From positions 62,001-126,000 of the forward strand of contig CAZOJJ010000002.1 in assembly GCA_964580105.1 (NCBI GenBank): a DNA stretch of 64,000 nt, given 5' to 3'. The position numbers and the translations under genes are program-made. The notes below the pieces were generated by a model. It saw nothing but the letters and a program-made list of their open reading frames with translations, searched no databases and had not been told where the DNA came from. This document shows positions 63,764 through 64,000 of this stretch, piece by piece; the stretch's first letter is position 1; the number at the start of each line of letters is the position of its first letter. The DNA comes from CAZOJJ01 sp964580105 (GTDB lineage: Bacteria > Bacteroidota > Rhodothermia > Rhodothermales > Rubricoccaceae).

Positions 63764-63836
63764 GTCATCCCCGACTTGATCGGGGATCCAGACCACATGC
63801 CTCATCGGTCTGGATTCCCCCCTTCGCGGGAATGAC
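63764..63836. repeat. Dispersed palindromic repeat, copy B, over a start codon
   Basis: Starts GTCATCCCCGACTTGATCGG; ends TTCGCGGGAATGAC. Arms as in copy A (55465-55557). The final AATGAC contains the ATG of the next gene. Confidence 0.75.
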
Positions 63837-64000
63837 GCTGATCGTGGCGCTTCTCCTCGCCGGTTGCACCAACGGCCCCGCGCGGGGCGACCTCGCCGAC
63901 CGGCCCGTGCGCGTCGTGGCGACGACGAGCATGATCGCCGACCTCGCGCGCGAGATCGGCGGGGACCGCGTGGCCGTCGAGGGCCTGATGGGGCCGGGCG
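63832..64000 (+). CDS. Metal ABC transporter binding lipoprotein, N-terminal fragment
   Basis: 56 codons; it continues beyond the window. Lipobox LLLAGC, then RVVATTSMIADLAREIGGDR and VEGLMGPG, the usual start of ZnuA/MntA/SitA-type zinc or manganese binding proteins. It lies 104 bases after the DtxR-family gene, in keeping with control by that regulator. The start codon belongs to a palindromic repeat. Confidence 0.82.
   Translation, partial: MTLIVALLLAGCTNGPARGDLADRPVRVVATTSMIADLAREIGGDRVAVEGLMGPG

Overview
The window is very GC-rich (roughly 70% by eye) and densely coded. It looks like a Rhodothermota (Bacteroidota-related) chromosome, probably close to the marine Rubricoccaceae. The basis is: OmpA proteins with PKD or proline-rich linkers, several secreted proteins ending in a YPNPFNP-type type IX secretion sorting domain, an atp operon without atpD and atpC, a Bacteroidota-type YebC, and repeated TAnnTTTG-like promoter elements in place of classical -10 boxes. 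No phage, plasmid or IS element was recognised. Five N runs of exactly 100 bases each sit inside short tandem repeats, so they look like scaffold gaps in collapsed repeat arrays.
Layout. 1-4.3 kb: partial queG, two OmpA-family outer-membrane proteins and rpsT, all on the minus strand. 4.6-12.7 kb: an M23 peptidase and a bactofilin, then atpZ, an AtpI-like gene and atpB-E-F-H-A-G. 12.8-15.5 kb: a GNAT enzyme, three tandem tail-collar proteins and a DUF6916 protein. 15.6-20 kb: a putative lasso-peptide locus with a cyclase and a 60-residue precursor on plus, converging on a PqqD-like carrier, a sulfotransferase and an HprK-like kinase on minus. 20-24.2 kb: rhodanese and persulfide-dioxygenase-like genes opposite an ArsR regulator, then a MerR-led operon with an AhpD-like protein. 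24.2-25 kb: a tandem repeat and tRNA-Ser(GCU).
25-35.3 kb: a MarC protein, then a minus-strand block that reads, in transcription order, a membrane b-type-cytochrome-like protein, a TPR protein, a 23-heme and a 25-heme cytochrome, an outer-membrane barrel and a ferredoxin/flavin reductase. This could be an electron conduit to the cell surface. 35.4-47.3 kb: a lipoprotein, a sigma-54 activator, a Ser/Thr kinase with PEGA-like repeats, type IX cargo proteins, a degraded locus and a TonB-dependent siderophore-type receptor. 47.3-54.7 kb: an Rrf2 regulator with a candidate operator, tRNA-Ser(UGA), and a TolC/MacA-like/ABC-ATPase export set without its permease. 54.7-59.5 kb: yebC, a YfiT-like protein, a short-chain dehydrogenase, a SnoaL-like protein, a MaoC hydratase, a thioesterase and a YbbN-like thioredoxin. 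59.7-64 kb: a TolB-like lipoprotein, a CusF-like lipoprotein, and a metal-homeostasis block (secreted CbiX-like protein, outer-membrane protein, DtxR-family regulator, start of a metal ABC transporter binding protein). Two related dyads there may be the regulator's binding sites.
The most unusual items are the compact lasso-peptide locus with kinase and sulfotransferase but no B2 protease, the 48-heme cytochrome pair, the heptamer-period repeats that form hairpins between genes, and a palindromic repeat that supplies the start codon of the metal-binding lipoprotein.
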